A program made the position numbers and the translations under genes. The notes beneath the pieces are model-generated. The model searched no databases and was not told where the DNA came from. It saw only the letters and a list, made by a program, of their open reading frames with translations. A stretch of DNA of 64,000 nt, from positions 396,865 to 460,864 of the forward strand of contig CAKOGP040001112.1 in the NCBI GenBank assembly GCA_933822405.4. The letters are read 5' to 3'. This DNA is from Cylindrotheca closterium. Lineage: Eukaryota; Bacillariophyta; Bacillariophyceae; Bacillariales; Bacillariaceae. Shown in pieces: positions 20,778 to 33,932 of the stretch (position 1 is the stretch's first letter; every line of letters starts with the position of its first letter).

Positions 20778-21803
20778 ATGGACGTTGGAAGAAGTAGACT
20801 TAGACGGCTGATAGCGCTGCTACTGTTGGCGCTGCTCACACCGACTAGTGCTTGGGAATGGGCCGACATGCTGGGAGGAATCGGCCCTGCATCGTTTCAG
20901 ACGAAAACTTTGTCCATGCAAGAAGTTCAAAGCATGCGCGTACGAGACATCAAACGACGGCTGGGGAGAACACATGGCTATGCGGCTGACGAACTTGGAC
21001 GAATGCTTGACAAGAAAGATTTGATTCAAGCACTCGCATTTGAGGAGCACAAAGAGAGAGAAAGAGAAACAAAAGAATTTAAACGAGCTCTAATGACACG
21101 TGGGATTGTAGTGGCTCTTATTGCAGTTTTGGTCGTTCTTGGATGGCCGCTCTGGGAACAACTCTACGCTGTTGCTAGCGTCAATTTTGTGGTCTATACG
21201 GATCGAAAATGGCATGAGGTAAAACGATGCACGGAGCTGAGATCAGGAATGGGTGCATTTGGAATTCTTCTCATGGCAATCGTTGATGGGCTTCAACTTT
21301 GGCTATCCGCTTCTATTCTGCTGTCATGGTTCACTTCTTCAAAATACTTCTTTCCAACCCCCTCCTTACCCTTTCGACCAGCTCAATTTATGGGTGACCA
21401 AGTTGCTTCTGGGCCACTGAGCAAATATGGCCTGAACATTGGTCCGATGGCAGTTTCATGGGTGTTCCGGTTTGTGAATGGTCAACTGGAATCCTTCACT
21501 GGACGTGCTCTTTCTCGTGCCTATCAGAAACAAAAGAAATCTTCCAGAGACACCGAATCTCCCGAAGAAAGAGCAGCTCGGAAAGCTGCCCGAAAAGCAG
21601 CAAAGAAGGCAGCAAGAGAGGATGCTGAACGAAAGAGGCAATCGGATCAAGAAGCTGAAGAGAAAAGGCGGAAAGAAGAGGCCGAGAAAGCAACATCCAA
21701 TCTATTCCCAACAGAATCTCAAGCGGAAAGGGGCAACCTAGAAGAATCTCGAAAAGCTTTTCAAGAACAAGTCGAATCTTTTAACTTGGATGATTTAGAT
21801 TAA
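20778..21803 (+). CDS. Secretory-pathway membrane protein with SAP-like segment
   Basis: A 341-residue protein beginning with a signal peptide (MDVGRSRLRRLIALLLLALL, cleavage likely after PTSA). A short lumenal helix pair follows (MRVRDIKRRLGRTHGYAADE, then LGRMLDKKDLIQAL) that resembles the SAP/ARMET C-terminal fold. Two to three membrane segments come next (about 107-130 and 155-180), then a highly charged C-terminal tail, rich in Ala/Lys/Arg/Glu, probably cytosolic helix. Location in the ER or secretory pathway is inferred from the signal peptide. The molecular role is not recognised. Confidence 0.72.
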   Translation: MDVGRSRLRRLIALLLLALLTPTSAWEWADMLGGIGPASFQTKTLSMQEVQSMRVRDIKRRLGRTHGYAADELGRMLDKKDLIQALAFEEHKERERETKEFKRALMTRGIVVALIAVLVVLGWPLWEQLYAVASVNFVVYTDRKWHEVKRCTELRSGMGAFGILLMAIVDGLQLWLSASILLSWFTSSKYFFPTPSLPFRPAQFMGDQVASGPLSKYGLNIGPMAVSWVFRFVNGQLESFTGRALSRAYQKQKKSSRDTESPEERAARKAARKAAKKAAREDAERKRQSDQEAEEKRRKEEAEKATSNLFPTESQAERGNLEESRKAFQEQVESFNLDDLD

Positions 21804-21867
21804 CTTTTGAAAGTTCTAAATGTTAACATCATTTAGTCTATTTTTGTCTATTTCGTGGGGGTCCACA

Positions 21868-23988
<2,121 letters not shown>

Positions 23989-26045
23989 TTACGCCAACCC
24001 GATTGAGGAATTCCCCCTCCTCAAGTTACAAGAGCCTTCGTCGAGCAATGGGCTCTTCATGTTTTCATCATCCTCATACGTCCTGTCTGGATCATCAGTC
24101 ACTTTTCTTTTCTGTGTGGAAAGATTCCAGTGAAGATTTCGTTTGTGACCAGAGCCCTTGCGTAATCGGTTTTCTAATCGAATGCATGCATACATTCCTT
24201 GGACAAACCTGGCAGACATTCTGTAAGAAAAGTGACGGTCTTCTTGCGGGTATATGAAGGAATCGACATTCAAGCTAGCGGTTGATGATGAAGTGCATTC
24301 CGTATGCGTCGACTCTGTATCAATATCGTAATCCTCTTCTTTGATTTTTGGCAAGAGGGTTTCTTGAGGGTACGACACATCCATATCTTCCAGGTCGATT
24401 TCTTCATCCATTTCTGGAATGTCGTCAAGTTCAACGCCTTGAGACGCAATTTCTTGGCCGACAGTCACAGGGATGAGGCCTTGTTGATCCTTGGTTTGTT
24501 CCGCAAGCGTCTTGGAACTAGATTTTGGCACGTACACCATTCTTTCACGGCAAAACATGAAAAGCATGGCCATTCGATACCAAAGACGAATCCAGAAAAG
24601 GAAAAACTGTTCAATGGAACATAGGACGAGGGGTCTTGGGGTGGAGCCAGATATGAAGGAATGGTCTTTCGTCAAGTAGACTGCATCACGGTTTGCGTGG
24701 CGACCTCCGAATTCGGAGAAGAATTCATTCGTCACTGTTCGGTAGTTTTCCAGCATCTTTTCGCAAACAGTCCTCTTTTCAAAGTTCATGCTTAGCTTTC
24801 GTCCTTCCGTTGCCATGGACTTTCTTCTTTGGCTGTCCAAAAGTAGGCATAGAACGCTCTTGAAGAATCCATCAAGGTCATGTTCGTGACATGCAAAGCC
24901 ACTGATTCCATGACGCACAAGGTGCCCACCACAGCCTTCTTCTACAACAATGGGTAGACCAGATGCGGCTGCTTCAAGAGAAACATTTCCGAATGTTTCA
25001 ACAGCCGAAGGAAAGAGAAAGACATCCGAAGATGCATACGCTTTCGCAAGGTCATCCCCATTCAACCACCCCGCAAATTTTGTGTTGGGGAGAGACTTGA
25101 CAGTTTCTTCAGAAGGTCCAGCACCGACTACAAGTGCCTTGAAGGGGATGTTTCTCGCATTGAGCTTTCGGATTACATCAATAAAGATGTCAGGGCGCTT
25201 TTCAGGAACCAGTCGTCCAACCCAGAGCAGGACCACATCCTTATCACTGAATCCCATTCTTGAACGGAATTCTCGAGATCGGTGCTTTGGTGAGAATCGT
25301 TCCAGATCGATTCCTCGTCCCCAGACTTGGAGTTTTGTGATTTGATCCATGTGAAGACTCTGTACCAATTGCTTACGAATGTAAGGAGTTGGAACATAAA
25401 GGGCTTGAAGAAAGTTGTATTGGTGGCGGAAGAATGACTCCAAGATGTACTTGAGCCATCCACATCCTGGATAGTGCGTCATATAGTCTGGGATATTACT
25501 GTGGTACGTTCCCATGAGTGGAAGTTCCTTTTGCCTAGCGTAATTGATGAGATGCAAGCAGGTCAAATCTGGAACAGTAATGTGAACCAAAGTTGGTTCA
25601 AAATCTTCTATTTGCGATCTGACATGGTCACTCAAAGAAAAACCAAGGTAGTATGTATTGTCATGGTTGTTTGGATCAATGGAATGTGCCAGAGGCACGG
25701 CGTCATCAATGAAGATAACAGTTCGATTGGGATGTTGCCCAAACATGTGGGTGTTGTTCATGTTACCACTTTTCGTGGTTAGAATACAAACATGATGACC
25801 ACCTTCCAGCAGGACTTCTTCTATTTTTCGAATTGTCAATGTTACACTGTCAAGAGAACAACAGGTTGTATGAGTAAATAAAACGCCCTCATCATGCAAG
25901 GTTTACGAATTCAGGATTGAAAAGCATTCCTGAACAAACACTGTACTCAGGTGACTTACCCGTCCAGCAGATTGTAACATGTCGTGTATATGAGAATCCG
26001 GTGAGTCCCAGTCATCGTCATTGATTGTATCTCTCTCATATTCAT
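23989..26045 (-). CDS. GT4 glycosyltransferase, SQD2-like
   Basis: Retaining GT-B transferase of 647 residues. Exon 1 (26045-25960) encodes the first beta strand (HRILIYTTCYNLLDG). It splices over 113 nt to exon 2 (25846-23989), restoring the N-terminal continuation DGVTLTIRKIEEVLLEGGH. The nucleotide-sugar domain shows VGRLVPEKRPDIFIDVI, DVFLFPSAVETFGNVSLEAA (the E-x7-E motif of GT4) and GLPIVVEEGCGGHL. Similar proteins include sulfoquinovosyl- and mannosyl-transferases; donor and acceptor are unknown. After the catalytic part come a hydrophobic segment (FFLFWIRLWYRMAMLFMF, about 440-460) and a 170-residue acidic tail, unusual for SQD2. No plastid leader is seen. Starts at Met1 or Met3 are both possible. 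Confidence 0.88.
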
Positions 26046-26675
26046 GTTTTTCTGTAGCAATGCACTTCGTGGAAGGTTTTGTTTGTTCACAAAGGTGCAA
26101 GATTCACTTGGAGGATCGATGGTGAAAACAAAGCGTCTCACGCAAGCGCCAAATAGACCAAATTCACTATTTCCAACAGCCAAAGTGTGCTCGGCATACT
26201 CGTATGAATGACTATGTTTAGAAGACGTACAACTGAAATAACGGATGGACAGACATGATTTGAAAATACGGCGGCAGGGCCGGTGCAAGAAAAGTTTTCC
26301 AAATTCAGTCATTTGGTAGAAAGTCTACGGGCGAATTCCATCGAGATCGCTTTGAATTGGAAAAACCCGGAGGTCTCCGCCAAAATGGCTGGCCGAGCGC
26401 GCGCTAGAACGCAAAATTTAGTACGTATGATGAAAGGCAACGCGTCCGTCATCGGCATGCAAGAATGAGGGTTTCCAATTTTGGGGCAAGCAAGAATGAA
26501 AACTGAGGTGGTTGAAAACCACCATATAACATCAGCTCATTTCTTAGTCTTTCTGCACTGTTCCCATGAAGCTACATGAATATTCATGATGATAGCGGTA
26601 ATATACTGTGAACAATGTTGAAACTAGCTCTTTTAGTAGTATTAGTACTCTGTGTACAGTATCTTCCTTCTAGTT
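26046..26675. other. Intergenic, no supported gene
   Basis: Upstream region of the GT4 gene and 3' region of the F1-alpha-like gene. The frame of GT4 exon 1 stays open upstream to about 26312 but the added residues look random. A 61-codon plus-strand frame at 26283-26468 is not supported. Confidence 0.45.
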
Positions 26676-28649
26676 CTACAACGACGATGACAAAAATCCC
26701 TTGATTGCATTCTCGATTTCTTTGGTCGACTCCGGCGTTAAGTCTTGGGTCGAATCGATTTCCTCCATTGCATTGACTGCATTGGCCTTGACATGACTGA
26801 CCAAATTTGCAATCAAATCTTCGCCCTCCTTGGTTCCAGCTCCATATCCCTTGTCAATAAAATCTCCAAGATGTCCCTTGGATGCCGCCAAAAGGACGAC
26901 GATTGACTCAGACAATGACCGGCTATGGGATAGAGGTGGTTGATGCATGGCTAGCAACCAGGATTTAGCACTCTTCACTTGCTTGACCGATGACTTGGCT
27001 CCCATCTCAGCTCCTTCCATGTGTTCTGCTTGCGATAGATCTAACCTTAAACCTTCCACCACTCGGCGAATTGCAGCGGCATCCGCTCGTGATTCCGTGT
27101 CCGCACCGATTCCTATTCTCGTCACACTCCTTTGAAAGTCCATTGGTGGCTGTCTTCCAGATTTCTTGAGTTCTTCGTCCAACCATATTTGACCATCCGA
27201 CATACTAATGAGGTCGTCCACATGTTGCAAAGAAAGTCGCCTCATGCCTTCCGAGTCGGATGGAATGGGAATTTGAATCTTTCTCAAGGTCGCTGTCGTG
27301 AGTGGAACCTTTTTGTCTGTGAGTAGTTGAATGCGGTCCTTGATCTTAGCGGGACTATCCTTGAAATCATCAGCTGTGAATTCACGGCTATCATCGTCCA
27401 CGGAAAGCCTTGGGATCGTCGTCAACAAAAGCAGAGTCACACTACCACCACCGCGCTTGACTTTGAATGCTGCCGAGCGTTGTATCAAGGAAGAAAAGAA
27501 GGCTCTCATTTCCGAGGATGCGCCTCCATCGCGATCACTCTTGACAACAGATTCAATGCCAAAGACATCCACCAAGACTCGAGTTGTTGCGTCCCATAAT
27601 TTCTTGTGCTGATCAATATTGTCAACGATCACCAAGGTATCTTCGCCCTTTTCCAAAGCAAAAGATTCGGCAATCGAACAAGCCGTTGCTGCAACCATGG
27701 TAGCTTCTGCCGCCTGTGAGATCTTATCTGAGTCTGCTCCACTGGTTCGTGATACAGTAATCACATCATCCTGCAAACCGAATTTTTGAAGCATTTCCAA
27801 AGCCTTGTCGTTGTCTTGGGTTGATGCGTAGACACATCTCGTCCTTTTAGCCTGAATGGAAAGAAAATCACAAACATAGCCTCTCATGTCCTCTACATCG
27901 TCTCCAATCAACAACATATTTTGGCCCTTTCCAATAGGTGCGAGTGCATCAAACATGGTCACACCCGTGATCAATGGACTATTGATCAATTTAATGTCCT
28001 TGACTTGTGGAATGGGAGAAAAGATGGCCCGTTGCTTTGTTTCCGCATCTGCTGCTGCTCCCTTTTGAGATGATGATTTGCCCAATAATGAGGTTCCAAA
28101 ACAATCGACACTCCTGAGATCATCCGGTACAGAAACCTTGGCAAGGCTGTCCAATATTTCGACGGATCCATCCATAGTCTGAATTTCATCGTCCCCTGTA
28201 TAGACAAACACAATGGGAGGTCGGTGTGTGACAATGACTCCCGTTTGGCCGCTGTTGAAGACCACTTGATGTCCAATCAAATCACCTCCTAGACTATTCA
28301 TTTTGAAAGATTTGGGGAGCTTGCCTGTGGTGTCCACGACCTGTGGTGTGGCATACGCCTCGTCAATGTCGTCTTTTATTCGAATCGCGGCAAAGCCACC
28401 ACGAAAAATGGAAACCACAGTACCGTCGGCGATGGTGTTTCCAGTAGGAACCAATGGGGTTGGCAATTCAATGCCTTCGGGAGTAAACGTCGAATGCAGT
28501 TGACTTTGAACTTTTTGGACAGGTGATTGATGAGTTGTTCTTTTCTGATGGACAATCGAAAGAAGTGTGTTGTGTTTGGAAGCAATGTTTGGCATCCATG
28601 CGGATGCCTGGACGAATGCACCTGCCAATGCAAGTGAGTGAATTTTCAT
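26676..28649 (-). CDS. Plastid-targeted F1-ATPase alpha-like protein, P-loop lost
   Basis: A 657-residue protein with a signal peptide (MKIHSLALAGAFVQ) and an ASAW motif at residues 15-18, the diatom plastid-import signature. The body aligns with chloroplast ATP synthase alpha. It has the N-terminal beta barrel (GTVVSIFRGGFAAIR), APIGKGQNMLLIG at 237-249, TLVIVDN in the Walker B position, and ISMSDGQIWL plus RSVTRIG at 481-513. Where alpha subunits carry GDRQTGKT, this protein has GDDVEDMR (249-256), so the Walker A lysine and threonine are absent. The arginine of the SVxR motif is kept. It also has an insertion near 185-210 and a Ser/Lys-rich C-terminal region. True atpA is plastid-encoded in diatoms, so this is a second, nuclear alpha-like protein, probably non-catalytic. 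ATG 28724 upstream is a less likely start. Confidence 0.85.
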   Translation of the reverse strand: MKIHSLALAGAFVQASAWMPNIASKHNTLLSIVHQKRTTHQSPVQKVQSQLHSTFTPEGIELPTPLVPTGNTIADGTVVSIFRGGFAAIRIKDDIDEAYATPQVVDTTGKLPKSFKMNSLGGDLIGHQVVFNSGQTGVIVTHRPPIVFVYTGDDEIQTMDGSVEILDSLAKVSVPDDLRSVDCFGTSLLGKSSSQKGAAADAETKQRAIFSPIPQVKDIKLINSPLITGVTMFDALAPIGKGQNMLLIGDDVEDMRGYVCDFLSIQAKRTRCVYASTQDNDKALEMLQKFGLQDDVITVSRTSGADSDKISQAAEATMVAATACSIAESFALEKGEDTLVIVDNIDQHKKLWDATTRVLVDVFGIESVVKSDRDGGASSEMRAFFSSLIQRSAAFKVKRGGGSVTLLLLTTIPRLSVDDDSREFTADDFKDSPAKIKDRIQLLTDKKVPLTTATLRKIQIPIPSDSEGMRRLSLQHVDDLISMSDGQIWLDEELKKSGRQPPMDFQRSVTRIGIGADTESRADAAAIRRVVEGLRLDLSQAEHMEGAEMGAKSSVKQVKSAKSWLLAMHQPPLSHSRSLSESIVVLLAASKGHLGDFIDKGYGAGTKEGEDLIANLVSHVKANAVNAMEEIDSTQDLTPESTKEIENAIKGFLSSSL

Positions 28650-29520
28650 ACTATTTGTTGGGATGGAAGTGAGCTTGGGTCGAAGTGGTAGCTTTTGAAC
28701 TAACCTCGACAATACCAGGATCATTCGATTTTTGTGTCGATTTTGATGTGTTTTTTTCTTTTCCTCGTTTGGTTGCGATTGCCCTCACCACCATCTGTCA
28801 ATGAAAGCAAAAAAGTACGTACGTACTGAGACAGTCCTCAAAGAGAAAGGTACAGATATAGTGTGCATAAAAATATTTCTTGTGGTCACGTGTCAGGTGA
28901 TGATGATGCTAATGACTTCATCGAATTGCCAAAGTTCGCTTTGGAGGCACAATGCATTTCTGAAACCAGTGAAGAAATCTACTGTTCTCGCATTTAGTCC
29001 ATAACAATGCACATGCAGAAAAAAGAATGAAAAATACAATGCAACTCTAGCACTTGTTCTAGGTGTCTCTGATTTTGATCCTGGAGAAGAGGAGAAACTT
29101 GGAGCTGTGGCAGGCAGCAGCAATGTCAAATGTGACGTGTATCAGCAGATCACTGCGACAGAGATCGTTAAGTAAAAAACGAACTCCTGCCAACCTCCAA
29201 TTGTTTTCTAGATCCGGGTCTTTCTGCGATGTACTGCAGACAGTAGAAATTTACGATAGGGTCTTTGTCCCAAAGACTTGTGACCCTGCTACGTGTGCTC
29301 CAAAGTAAATCCGTACAGCTTGCAAATCTCCCTTCCGCCGCCGATCAGCAGCGCAGGTTCAAAGGAAGAATTGGAAGCAATCATCATCTCTCCAAAGTCA
29401 AGAGCAGTGCATTAGTTGTTTATAATTTCAACCAAGGCACAAGCTGACTGCAACAAGGATATCGTTGTGAAGTAGCACAAAGACTGTGAACAAAGCAAAA
29501 GATAGAATACAAGGATAAAA
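28650..29520. other. Divergent promoter region
   Basis: About 870 bases between the F1-alpha-like gene (minus) and PP1 (plus). Short frames only; presumably promoters and 5' leaders of both genes. Confidence 0.5.
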
Positions 29521-30799
29521 ATGGGTGATAGTTCAGCAAACGGACAGGTTGCTCTCCTGAGCGATCCTGTCGATGTCATTATTGACAAACTACTAAGGTG
29601 AGAATAGGTTGGTGTATACTGTCATATTAGAAAGGAGTGCGTTGTTGCATGCAAGCGTATCATGAGGATGACTTTACTTTGGTCACAGCAAGCCCATCTT
29701 TGCCAATTTCCTGAGACTTTTGCTGTGCTGCGCAAAACTTGGTAGACTTTCTACGTGCTCGCTACAAGGTGCCGTATTTTGGCCGAATGATGTGTCTTTC
29801 TGGATGGTCATATCATGTTTATGTTATGTTGCAATCATATCATAACACCTATATTCATTCACATTCACATGCTCTAACAAATTCCCTCTTCCTTATCTTC
29901 TTCATCACTTTAGTGTGCGTGGTGCCCGTCCTGGAAAACAGGTCGACCTTTCGGAAGCCGAAATTAAGATGATTTGTCTTCGTAGTCGGGATTTGTTGAT
30001 TGGACAACCCATGCTTCTCGAATTGGAAGCACCCATCAAAATCTGTGGTGATGTGCACGGTCAATACTATGATTTATTGCGTCTATTCGAATATGGTGGA
30101 TTCCCTCCTGAATCAAATTACATCTTCCTTGGAGACTACGTGGATCGTGGAAAGCAATCTTTAGAGACAATCTGCTTGCTCCTTGCTTACAAGATCAAGT
30201 ATCCCGAGAACTTTTTCGTTCTCCGTGGTAACCACGAGTGCGCATCCATCAACCGTATCTATGGTTTCTACGATGAATGCAAGCGACGATTTGGAATTAA
30301 GCTATGGAAAACATTCACAGATTGTTTCAATTGCCTTCCCTGTGCTGGTGTTATTGACGAGAAGATCTTTTGCATGCACGGTGGTCTATCTCCTGAACTC
30401 ACCAGTTTGGATCAAGTAAAACGCATTGTCAGACCGACGGATGTCCCAGATACTGGTCTGTTGTGTGACCTCCTCTGGTCTGACCCTGATAAGGAAATTG
30501 ATGGATGGGGTGAGAACGATCGGGGTGTCTCATTCACCTTCGGGGAAGATATTGTTGCGCAGTTTTTGCACAAGCATGACCTGGATTTGATTTGCCGTGC
30601 TCACCAGGTTGTCGAAGATGGATACGAATTCTTTGCCAGAAGACAACTGGTGACTCTCTTCTCCGCACCTAACTACTGCGGTGAATTCGACAATGCAGGA
30701 GCCATGATGAGTGTCGATGATACTCTAATGTGCTCATTCCAGATCCTCAAGCCCGCTGAAAAGAGACAAAGATTCTCTTACCAGGGTGGAAGACGTTAA
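29521..30799 (+). CDS. Serine/threonine protein phosphatase PP1, catalytic subunit
   Basis: Metal-dependent PPP-family phosphatase of 320 residues. Exon 1 (29521-29597) encodes [20 protein letters not shown] and IDKLL. A 316-nt intron, the longest in the window, separates it from exon 2 (29914-30799), and the junction restores [12 protein letters not shown] as in other PP1 proteins. Metal-binding motifs GDVHGQ, GDYVDRG and GNHE are intact, as are the RAHQ and [11 protein letters not shown] blocks at the C-terminal half. Very high conservation places it in PP1 rather than PP2A. In the cell, partner proteins direct it to cell-cycle, glycogen and splicing substrates. Confidence 0.97.
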
Positions 30800-31088
30800 G
30801 TTACAGTAATATTTTTTGGACTAAATGCATTGCTGACATTTGCCACTTTCAGCCATTCGCTGAAACAAATTGTCAATAGGTTCGCGAGTATATGATGATT
30901 CATACTCATATGAGTTCACCTATATCTCACTTCACCAATCCCGCATAAAAGAAGGCTTTAGTAGGGTATTGAAATAGTCATATCGCACTCGCTTTTATTA
31001 CCATGACTGATAGATAGTATTATATATGTCTTTTTTCGAGTTGTGGGATGGTCCTGCTTATTCCTACCAACCAATCAATCATCTACTC

Positions 31089-32519
31089 TTAGGTGACTAT
31101 CTTTCCACCTTCACAAGTGAGAGGAGGAACTTTCAACATGACACAGTCACCAATCTCAAGTCCTCCAGAGAAAACACAGGATGCTGTCATCACATTGATT
31201 GCCCATCCTGGGTGGCTCCCCACCATTGACTTTTCGCCGCTGTACTCTCCATGATTGTAAGGTCCAAATATATCCAATTTGCTCAGAGTGGTAGAAATGA
31301 TTTCTACCACTTGTTCATCTCGTAAGAGAAGCATATCAACTGGCATGTCACCCTGCGGAGGCCAGGTGCAAGCCTTGATCCACGAACCATTCATAGCAAC
31401 ATTCGTGTCGCTCCAAACGTAAGGATGCTTCTTTCGGATCTCGTCCTGGAATTCCTCTCGGCGGCCAGGAATATCCCGAATATCTTTATTGTGTTGAAGC
31501 AGTTCCTCCAACTCTTCAATACGCTGTTTCAGCTCATCGTCAGCGGAACCCAGGACTCTCTGATGATCCCGTTGTCGGAATGTTTCGTCTCTCTTTTTCC
31601 ATATGGACCCATCAAAAGAAGGATTGGATGGCCAAAGTTTGTCGCCTACTTTCACTTCAGTTTTGATCTCTGAGAGTGGCTCGAAGCACACAGTGGTGCG
31701 CGATGTCGGAGATGTCTTTTGGATGGCGCAAATCTTAATTTGGGACTTGACCACATCAAGGTCAACAAGGCCCTTATGATGATTATCGTCGGGGGTTTCG
31801 ATTGTGTAGAAATCAGAAAGGGAAGCCTTGAAATCTTCGTGGAGCATGTGATACGGTTGTATCTGCAGCAACGCGCAATCTCCAATTTGAGCGTCATGAA
31901 AGAGAGAATTCTGGTGTCCAACAATGCTGGGGATGTCGATACCCCATCCTGGGCCTCTGGCAAACAAAAAGTACTCCGGAATACTCTTATAACGGGCAAC
32001 TGTCGTTTTCACCACATCGACAACTCTTCCATCTCGAACCAACAAAAGATGAAGTGGAGCATCGGGGTTAGGTGGACCTGTTGATGCTTTCAGCCACGAG
32101 CCACCAATAGCATTGCTGAACTCGAACCACTTCTTCGGTTGGTTGAGGGCCTTCTTTTGAGCGTCTTCCTTCTCCCTTTTCTTTTTGGACGCTTCCTCTG
32201 GATTTTGTAGTTCCCATTTTAGCTTGGCAATGTCTCGTTCTTACTTATCGATCTTCCGCTGCAGGAGGTCCTCGTTGCTCAGTTCGAGTTGTTCTCTTGC
32301 CGTACAAGCGACATCACGGTCAGCGCTCGGCATACTTTGTCCGCTTGTATTTGGCGGGTTCTCACCATTCCATTCTAGCGGAGCATCGCCCACTTCCAAC
32401 CAATCCAAGTGTGTTTCCGGTAACGCTGGAAAATAAGTAATGGTGGACGATTGCTCAGCTGTTTTCATTTGAGATGCTACCCAAACTTGCTTCTTCCTCA
32501 ATTCTTTGTCAATGATCAT
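31089..32519 (-). CDS. Duplicated-domain protein; frame broken by one TAA
   Basis: From ATG 32519 the frame reads 475 residues to the stop at 31089, but is interrupted by a single in-frame TAA at 32243-32241, inside a coiled-coil stretch (LLQRKIDK, stop, ERDIAKLKWELQ). Sense on both sides is continuous. Downstream are two copies of one domain of about 90 residues. Each has GSW(L/I)KA.T.PP near its start, LL.RD..VV in the middle and PGW.I...IGDC..L..P at its end; a coiled-coil linker (ELKQRIEELEELLQHNKD) separates them. The family was not recognised. The gene may be a recent pseudogene, an allele with a nonsense change, or a base error. A stop-skipping 69-nt intron is formally possible but purine-rich. 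Confidence 0.6.
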
Positions 32520-33191
32520 GATTGAAATCTCGTGCAGCTGGATAGAAAGGCAAATTTAAAGCCCCCTAGAGCGTTGGAATATGTCAAATTGGATCTTGCT
32601 TCGTCCATGAGATATGATGACTCGTCCATCAAAGCACGTCCCAGATTGCTCCTCCATGTCTCGAAAGATCGCGGATTTTTCTCGAAACAAAATTCAAAAT
32701 GGCTGGTCGAAGAAATCGAAAGGAGTAAATGGGTTGAATTTTCTTATCGGCGGATAAACCCCAGTTCACCAACAGTGAAGACCAATCCACGATCTCTAGC
32801 GTCAATACCTGTTTACGAAGCTCAAGCTGCTGCAGAATATAACCGTACCATACAGTAGGGATACCATTGTTCTCCGTATCAGCTATCTAAAAGTTGAGTG
32901 GGGATACTGAACATTGTGTTGAGGTAGATTTAGGACAGACACCAGATATCATCATCCGTTAAGGATCGCCTTTTGGCCGAGTGACCAGATTCTGCGCTGT
33001 CACATTGCTGGCATTCAAATTGAATATGTGTCTACTACTCTGGGCTGCACTATTATTCAAGAGTGTAGATGGGGATGCGAATTATTCCTGTCGATGGGTG
33101 GGAAGGCATAATCCAATGTTCCCAAAATCTACCGTATAATGAAATCCAAAAAGTGAAGCTGAAGTATTAATGTTGACAAGTTTGGTCTCAA
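32520..33191. other. Intergenic, no supported gene
   Basis: Upstream of the duplicated-domain gene and 3' of the TLC gene. A plus-strand open frame at 32532-32858 begins with GTG and has no recognised similarity. Confidence 0.45.
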
Positions 33192-33932
33192 CTACCCTTC
33201 TTTCTTGTCCTCCTTTTGTGGAGGCCCAAAGATAATTATTCGTAAGATTTTCGCGTACCAAAAGAGGTTCAGCCCATAAAAGGCAATCACAACCAAGAAC
33301 TTGTAGTCCGTCCATGGCAATCCATCATCAAGCAGACGTTTCATGATGAGTGGGATCCAGACGACCCGACAACATGTAAACATTAAGGCGAAGATTGCAA
33401 AGTGCAACGGATTTCTCGTTTTCTTGCTCAGGTGCATGAATGGACTACTAAGTTCCAAATACATTGCTCTGGAATTCATTCTCAAACGGTAAAAGCTCGG
33501 ATTCATCAAGTTGCAAGAACTTTGCGATTGAAAAAAGTTTATTAGATTTCATTTCCAGTTCCGGCAGGAAACGACAATGAAAATAACAACATACCTCAAA
33601 AACAAAACACACACCGCGTGGAATAGATAGGCAGTGTGCATCACCCGAACACAATCGATGAAATCAATCACAAAGAAGGAAAGCGTCCACAGAACCCCAA
33701 CTCTTTCTGGAAATATTTCTTCGTTGTCGTAGATGATCGAAAGTGTGGCAAATATCATCCCAAAAAAGTGATGCGTGTTGTGTGGAATAGGCCAATCTTG
33801 GTAACTCGTGCCCTTGACGTGACTGTAGGTGTACATGCCAACCCACAACGTCAATGGACCAAAGAATGGAAGCAACGAATCTTCGCTTCCAAATGGCCCA
33901 AAAATGGACTGTATTGTTGATCCATCAATCAT
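33192..33932 (-). CDS. TLC-domain membrane protein
   Basis: Multi-pass membrane protein of about 221 residues. Exon 1 is 33932-33595, with a GTATGT donor. Exon 2 starts at 33519 (acceptor CGCAAAG) or, eight codons later, at 33495 (acceptor CCGAG); both keep the frame to the stop at 33192. Features typical of TRAM-LAG1-CLN8 proteins are HNTHHFFGMIFATL, a hydrophobic helix with FHAVCVLFL, YLELSSPFMHLSKK (like the EISTPFLNL of the family) and two further helices. The C-terminal Lys/Glu tail could act as a cytosolic ER signal. TLC proteins act in lipid metabolism or sensing; ceramide synthase activity is not implied, because the Lag1 motif is not visible. Confidence 0.8.

Noticed and set aside
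26283..26468. 61-codon frame on plus between GT4 and the F1-alpha-like gene
   Set aside because: Too short, no family resemblance, overlaps the open extension of GT4 exon 1.
31089..32045. Separate 318-codon gene starting inside the duplicated-domain frame
   Set aside because: The apparent start is a TTG in the middle of the first domain copy; the conserved GSWLKA motif lies upstream of it.
32210..32243. A short intron removing the in-frame TAA of the duplicated-domain gene
   Set aside because: GTAAGA is a good donor, but the only frame-keeping acceptor gives 69 nt with a purine-rich end and no pyrimidine tract; the nearer acceptor (47 nt) breaks the frame.
32532..32858. 108-codon frame on plus
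   Set aside because: It begins with GTG and has no recognised motif; lies in the promoter of the minus-strand gene.
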